Position numbers and translations under genes: made by a program. A stretch of 64,000 nt of DNA from Paracentrotus lividus (lineage: Eukaryota; Echinodermata; Echinoidea; Camarodonta; Echinidae), in assembly GCA_940671915.1 (NCBI GenBank), contig CALNVZ010000174.1, positions 77,039,902 to 77,103,901 on the forward strand, read 5' to 3'. Every line of letters begins with the position of its first letter. Position 1 is the stretch's first letter. This document shows, piece by piece, positions 28,001 through 35,500 of the stretch. Under the pieces are notes generated by a model that searched no databases, had not been told where the DNA came from, and was given only the letters and a program-made list of their open reading frames with translations.

Positions 28001-31000
28001 TTTTCAGACACGTTTTTATATAGGTCCTACTCTTTATACGTGAAACAAAGGATTCCGTCGCGAAGATGTCTCCGCGACAGAATCATTTCCGCGACGGATA
28101 AAAAGTATTAGAGACGTCTCCGATGTCGCGGAGATGTAGCAGAGACGTCTCCGAGAGGTCTCCGATACAGTTTTCATAAACTGTCACAAAGCAATTTCAA
28201 AAAACCGTCTCAAAGTTGTATCCGCGACTCATGAAACGTTTTAAACAAGTTTGAAAAAAAAATTGTCGTGGAGACGTCTCTGAGACGTTTCATGAGACGC
28301 AGAAACAACTTTGAGACGGTTCTTTGAAAGTGCTTTGTAACAGTTTTTTTAACTGTCGCGGAGACGTCGTGGAGACATCTCCGCGACGTCTCCGCAACAT
28401 CGGAGACAGAGACGTAATGTTTTTTTATCAGTCGCGAAGGCCTTTCCGAGAAGTGAGATACCACCCAAGGGAATTAGCCATGTTTTATTCATGGGATTTG
28501 CTATGACAATTCAATTGCGTAAGACCTGACATTTTACCTCTGCCATTTTTACCTCTGCCATTTTTACCTCTGCCATTTTTACCTCCGCCATTTTTACCTC
28601 TGCCATTTTTGCCTCTGCCATTTTTGCCTCTGCCATTATTACCTCTGCCATTTTTGCCTCTGCCATTTTTACCTCTGCCATTTTTACCTCCGCCATTATT
28701 ACCTCTGCCATTTTTGCCTCTGCCATTTTTGCCTCTGCCATTTTTACCTCTGCCATTATTACCTCTGCCATTTTTACCTCTGCCATTTTTACACCGAACC
28801 GTTTGAACATCTGACATAATGAAATCAAGCTTTTTTTTAGCTTCAAGAAAGTGCATATGGTCGTGTGTTATGAACTTGCCACCTAAATAGGGTGGTGCTG
28901 TTACGCTTTTTGCTATTTTTCAGCATTAATTTGTCAATATTTTCCAAAGTATGAAAGTTTATGTAACAAATTTGATCTCATTTTGAAGCTATGTTACTGT
29001 GCTAGCTCCCTGTGAAGTTTCATTGTTCTAGGTAACATTCTGGTGGAGTTACAATGGTTCAAGTTTGGGACAGTAGGGGTGGTGCTGGAAGCGGCGCCGC
29101 CTGTACAAAGTCAATGGGAAATTTTACATTTTGTGGTTGATTTGGGGAAAACTTGAATTTCTCTGCCAAATTGTGGCTTTTGACTGTGAATGTGGTAGGG
29201 GAGACCGGGGACAAATGTAACACGGGGCAATTGTAACAGGGGCTCCCATTCCTAGCAGAAACACGCTATAAACTTAAAATTTTTACAGAGCATGCGTATT
29301 ACATCGCTCCACATGCTGTATGAGTGTTAGCAGATTTAACGGTTCTTGGAACTTTCTACAGCAGAAAAACCGTTTTTTGAGCAAGAAAGTAATATTTCAC
29401 ATTACCCATTGTTTTTCTTCTGGACAAATATGTGGATGAGCTACGGCTGTCATTTTTATAATATTTAGAAATTATGTTCTTAGGCCATATTTGCTAACGT
29501 TCAACGATGCAATACCTAAGCTAAGATAGAAAAATCTCTCCAAATATGGTCGCCTCTGTCAGGGCAATTGTACAAGCTGTTTACAATTGCCCCTAAGGAC
29601 AATTTCTGTTATAGTAATCCCGTAGGCAACTCGCGTGCGTAATTAAAGCAGCTTTCCGCTGCATCAACACCAACGCGCTAATATATAACAATCAAGGGGC
29701 CACGGAGCGTTTTTGAAAGTGGAGGGCTGAGGCGGCAAGGGGGTTGGGTGGGGGGGGGGCTGAACAGGCTAAAAATCACAAATGTATGGGTCATTTTGTC
29801 CGTTTTGTACACGTTTGCTGACGAAAGTGGGGGGGGGGGCTTAGAAAATGAGAATTGCATAACTTTGAACGTATCCGTCAATCATTTATTTTATTTAACA
29901 AGGAAAAAAGGGCTTATTATAACCTCAGATATGAGAATTAAATTACTTTGAATCATATCTGTCCAATACGTTTGTTAGAAAGGCAAAAAATATTTGATTT
30001 AGTCCGAAAACAGGGTGTCTTTAGTTTGTTTATCATTTGTTCATTGTAATCAGAGCCTCAAAGTTTTTTCTTTTTGTTTTTTTAATAATTTATATCACTT
30101 TACAGAAACGAAAAAGTAACAAATATGAAGAGAGTGAACATGAGGTTCTTTTAATGCCACAGCTGTAAATAGGAGTAGACTTGGAAATAAATAAAAGCAA
30201 AGAGTAGCCTCGTCGATAAGCTCAAGCATCAGAACTTCATAACTTTGAATGAATTATCAAATTATAATGCTTTACAAAAACAAAAGGTAACCATATCTAT
30301 AAGCTCAGACATGAGAATTAAATAACTTTGACATATCTGTCCAATACGTTTTGTTAGAAAGGCAAAGAAATATTGATTTTGTCCGAAAAAGTGCTCTAGT
30401 TTGTTTAACATTTGTTTCATTGTAATCAAGAGCCTCAAAGTTTTTTTTAATTCTTGTTGTTTTGATAATTTATATCACTTTACTAGAGAACTTCATAACT
30501 TCATATGTTTGAATGTATAGTCAATTATAGTGCTTTGTTCACATTACAAAGAGTAACCTTATCTTATGAGTTCAAACATGAGAATTAGATATTAGATAAC
30601 TGTGAACCTATATTTTGATTTGATTTTATTTGATTTTATTTGTCGATTGTACATGGTATAAACAAACAAAAAAACAGGATAGCCCATGAAATCCGAAAAG
30701 GCTTATTTTTTTTAGGGTCCTATAAAATGAGAAAGAGATTACGGACCCCCCCCCCCCTGTTTTGCTTTTTCTATTTAATAAAACCCACACACATTAAATG
30801 AGAAGAGAAAGAAGAGAGAGGAAGGGAGGAAATTGAGAGGAGAGGAAAGAGAGAGAGGGAAGGGCAGATAGGAAGTAAAAAGGTAAGATGGAGTGAAGAA
30901 GAAAAAAAGAAGACAGAAAAAAGAAGAGGAGAGAGAGAGAGAGAAGAGAGAGAGGGGGGGGGGAGATGGGAGCCCCATAAAAGATTAAGATATATTTTCA

Positions 31001-32474
31001 ATATGATACCTGAAAATATACGTCCAACACGTTTTGTTAACAGGGCAAAAAAATATTGATTTGCAGAAAAAAAAAGTGGCGTAAATTTTAAGATTGCTTT
31101 ACAACAAAACTTTTTACTTCTTATCAGAAATGTTCACTTTATTTGAAAAGAATGTGTCAAAGTCAAAGGCCTAGGCCTAATATAAAGTGTTATATCACAG
31201 TTGTCAGTTTAAAGATATATTGGTAGGTACAAAGTAGATAAAGAACCAAAATATGAATTGATGAAGGTTCTATATTCTACAGTAAAAGGGTGTAGCCCCA
31301 ACAACCTTTAAAAAAAAATTTTAAAAAAAAAAAAAAAGGATCATAACTTTTGCCCCATATCATGAATATAACAAGTGGAAAACATAATATAAATGAGTCA
31401 AGCATTGTCATGTTTTATTATATATAGCTTAATGTGGTTAATGATGTTTAAATCTTGGATCTGTCAAGTGCATAGCTTTGATAATTTCATGTGTTACAAT
31501 TTGCCCCGTACGTCTGTTACAATTGCCCTGGCACGGGGCAATTGTAACACTCGACCTCTTGTTTTGAAATGGTAATGGCTTCAAAATGACTTGTTGTACT
31601 TAGCCCAAACTATTCATATGTCAAGCTAAGATATGCATATTTCATTTTATTTAAATTTTAAAGCAGTATTTGGCTTTAATAAAGTTGATAGGTTAAATTT
31701 GGAAAAAACTGTTACAATTGTCCCAGGTCTCCCCTACCAAACTGAAGCTTATACACTGCTTTATACCATGAAATCACTGAACAATAGGTTTGATGTTACA
31801 GTAGTACCCAGGAAGACTGAACAATCGTTATTTGACCTAAAAAGGCAATGCCTCCTGTACAAAGTCACTGGCAATTAGAGATATTGTAGTACCGTTGGGA
31901 AAACTGCAATATCTCTGCCAAATTTTAGCCTATGATTGTGAATTTAGCACCAATTTGAAGCTTTTAAATTGCTTCATACTATCATATCACTTCAACAATA
32001 TGTTTGATGGTGCAATAGTACTTGGCAGGACCCAACCCCCTTATGAATTTGAAAAAAGCTCTATTTTCAGGGCTAAATTTCAGATTGTTATATTTTTCAT
32101 TCTAAATTTGTAAACCATAAGGAATTATACCTTGTTTGAAAGGTCTTATTATTCTCTACCAGAATATAATAATATTATTAATATTTGGGTGATTATAGAT
32201 GACTTGACGATAAAAACAATGAAAAATTAAAAAATCTAAATTCCCTGAATTTTTTCCTAATAACTTTTTTATCTTGCACCTGGTTTAATTTTTAAATGCA
32301 GATTTCGATTCATTGAGGAATTTCCTTTTAGAAAATGTATAGTTTTGATATATTAGGGTGTATACTTTTTGAGATACAGGTCTTTGAAGTGAAAAAGTGC
32401 AATTTGTAGTGAAATCAGCATGTAACGCAAAAGGCGGCGAACTTATAACACACGGCCATATTCTACCCCCCCCC

Positions 32475-32507
<33 letters not shown>

Positions 32508-35500
32508 AGAAGATAGAATTGCCCTAATTGCTCTCAATCCTGGTAATAATTTTTTTTTAAATGTTTTTTATAGTGAACGGTTTTTGTTATATTGAACGTT
32601 TTTTTTTTTTTATATTGAACGGTTTTTACCTGTGTTAAAATGAATGGTGAAATCGACTGCCTTGTTGCGCTAGCGCGTATAATAACAGTAAAATTGGTGC
32701 GCACAACAATAGATACGCGGAGCAACAATATACGTCACAATAGCTTAATTATCACCAAAAGTTTTGGCAAACATTGGCAAAGATAAAACCAAATTAGGCA
32801 AGGTCAAAGATTTAGGGGTCTATTTACTATAATAAATAGTTGCATGCTCTATTAATGCAACTTACTGGACTAGTGAACTCCAAATACTAAATTATCCCTC
32901 GTGCACATCTGTTTCAACTCGGCCTACGGCCTCGGTGAAATTAATGTGCCCTCAGGATAATTTAGTATTTGTCGTGCACATAATCTAGTATGTTGCATTG
33001 TAGAGCATGCACTATTTATATATTATCATTATTTGAAGTGTTTTAACAAGGATAGAATGTAAGCTCAATCTCAGTCTCACTTAAGTTCAAACCACACATA
33101 AGATTATTCACTAGTAACTATGAATGACAAGATTTTAGCAAGGATTGTTCTTAAAACCAAAATAAACATCAGTAGGCGCTATTCATAATTTAAAAAAAAA
33201 AATAATAATTCTGTATAAAAAATAGCAATAAACGATCATAATTCATAAAATAGTACTGTTAGTACAGTTATTAATACAGGTTTTTATTATATTAAAAGTA
33301 AAACTAATTTCACACATTTCATCAAAAATAGAATGGATCAGCTCTTCAAAATTGCTTTATTATTATTTGATAGAACCGTCTCTTCTAAAATGTTAATCAC
33401 ATATTTTTTTATTTATTTTTTTTTACCATTTTTTTCTTTATAGTAAAACAGGATTTCAGATTGTTTTTCATGAACAATATCAAGGAAAAAATAAATAGGC
33501 TACTTCTTACCCTGCTTCATCTTCAGCCAACTTCTTTAGATTTGGACCGCTTTTATCAACAGCTTCCTTTCTTGAGCATGTATCGCTTACTGGAGAAAAA
33601 AAATCATATAGACTATACATCGTGTCCCCCTAAAAATGTCCCTCTGATTTGGCGCTAAATAACTTCTGTAATAAATAATTATTGTCAATTTCATATGCAT
33701 ATTTTGAAAGCCCACATATTTCTGCGATTCCTGTGAAATTTGAAATGTCTCGTTTCATTGGTTTTGATTACGCAGGCTCTTTTCTAAGAGTAGTCGTTTT
33801 TGGCCCATTCCAAGTTTGATAAAAATGGAATACATTTTTTAAAATGCCATACATTATTCTGTGCTTCACTTTTCAAGGAACAATGCCAAATCTTATTGGC
33901 CATGAGTCTAGATTAGTTCGGGATTTGAGTCTGTAGAATCCAGGAGACATCTCCTGAGTCTCCGTTGAAGTGTGTGGAAATTGAAATCAAAGTCTGAAAA
34001 AATAGTTTCCCAGTCACTAGCTGCAGTCCACCTGACATTGCCGATACTCTTCTGTCTACTAGTGATACACAGTGATAAATCAGTTGCGACTAGTTCGCGA
34101 CTCTAGTCTCTGTAGTCTTGAAGACGTTGCCACAACGTCTTCTGGGTCTCCAGGGAATCGCCCCCAAAAATCAATCAGAAGACTTTGAAAAAAGCCAGAC
34201 ATGTTTGATTTTTAAAGACATTTTCCACTTTTTTAATACCAGCAAGTCATAGTGACTCTTTAGTCTACCTGTCATGTACGAAATTAGTCACGGCGATGAG
34301 ATGGTGACGTCGCCATCACTCGTTTGCCACAGGAAAATGTCTTTAAAAATGAAACATGTCTGGCTTTTTTCAAAGTCTTTCAATTGATTTTTTAGGGCGA
34401 CTCCCTACAGACCCAGCAGACGTTGCGGCGACGTCCTCAAGACTACAGAGACTGGAGTTGAGAACTAGTTGCGACCGATTTTGTGTATCACCAGTAGACA
34501 GAAGAGTATTGGCGATGTTAGGTGGACTTCAGCTAGCGACTGGATACAACTATTTTTTTAAAGACTTTTTTTATTTCCACACACTTCCTCGGACACTCAG
34601 GAGACGTCTCCACGACTCTCGAGACTAAAATCCCTAACTGGTCTAGACTCATGGTCAATAATATATGGCATTGTTCCTTGAAAAAAAAAGCATGAACATC
34701 AGTTGTTAAACAGTATCTAGTGTAGTGGGAAAGGTGAATAAATATGAAAGACACAGTCTAAAAGTGATTTGAATAGGTTGATAATAGTTCAGCTAAGCAT
34801 TATTTTGCGCTGTGAGGTTTTGGAATCACCAAAATGATAAGAAATTAACCTAATTCAGCTTTGAGTCACATGCACTTACATAGAAATGCATGTGTGGGGC
34901 AACACAAAATGTTCTGGACCCAAACATGCAGCTGTTTGGGTGTATTTCGGGCCATATTAAGACTATTAGGGCAATTGAAGAGCAATCCTTTCTTGTGGAG
35001 CTTTTTATCATGATATTCTTCCCAAATAGCATGACAATAACAGGAAATCTCACAATAATTTTCTTCATCTTTCCCAGACCTTCCCACTACACTAGATTCC
35101 CTTTAAACAGAAATAAAAGTGAAGCACAGAATAATGTATGGCAGTTTTGTAATGTATTCTTTTTCATCAAACTTGGAATTGGCCAAAAAGGACTATTCTA
35201 AAAGAGCCTGCATAATCAAAAACAATGAAGCAAAACATTTCAAAATTGCACAGGAATCGTAGAATGAAGTGGGCTTTAAAAATATGCATATGAAATTGAC
35301 AATAGTTCTTTATTATGGAAGTTATTTAGCGCCCAATCAGAGGGACATTTTTGTGGGGGACGCGCTGTAGATAACTTTATTGAGATGAACTGGCAAGAGA
35401 AAAATACCTTAATTTTGATAAATGTAGATGCGTTGTGGTCAAGTGGAATTGTCATTTGTATGAAACAAAATTAAAAATGACAACACAAATCTAGCTAGAC

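Larger units (their letters stand above)
26890..28815. mobile_element. Foldback element with minisatellite arms
   Basis: Composite of the two inverted minisatellites, the inverted flanks inside them, and a centre that contains two further elements (27454-27841 and 27905-28466). Outer ends are imperfect (tttgaacggt / accgtttgaa). No transposase seen. Confidence 0.7.

Noticed and set aside
28045-28465. Possible CRISPR-like or regulatory array of GAGACGTCTCC palindromes
   Set aside because: Spacing is irregular, both orientations are mixed, and the block is bounded by inverted ends shared with 48629-48885, so it is a MITE interior.
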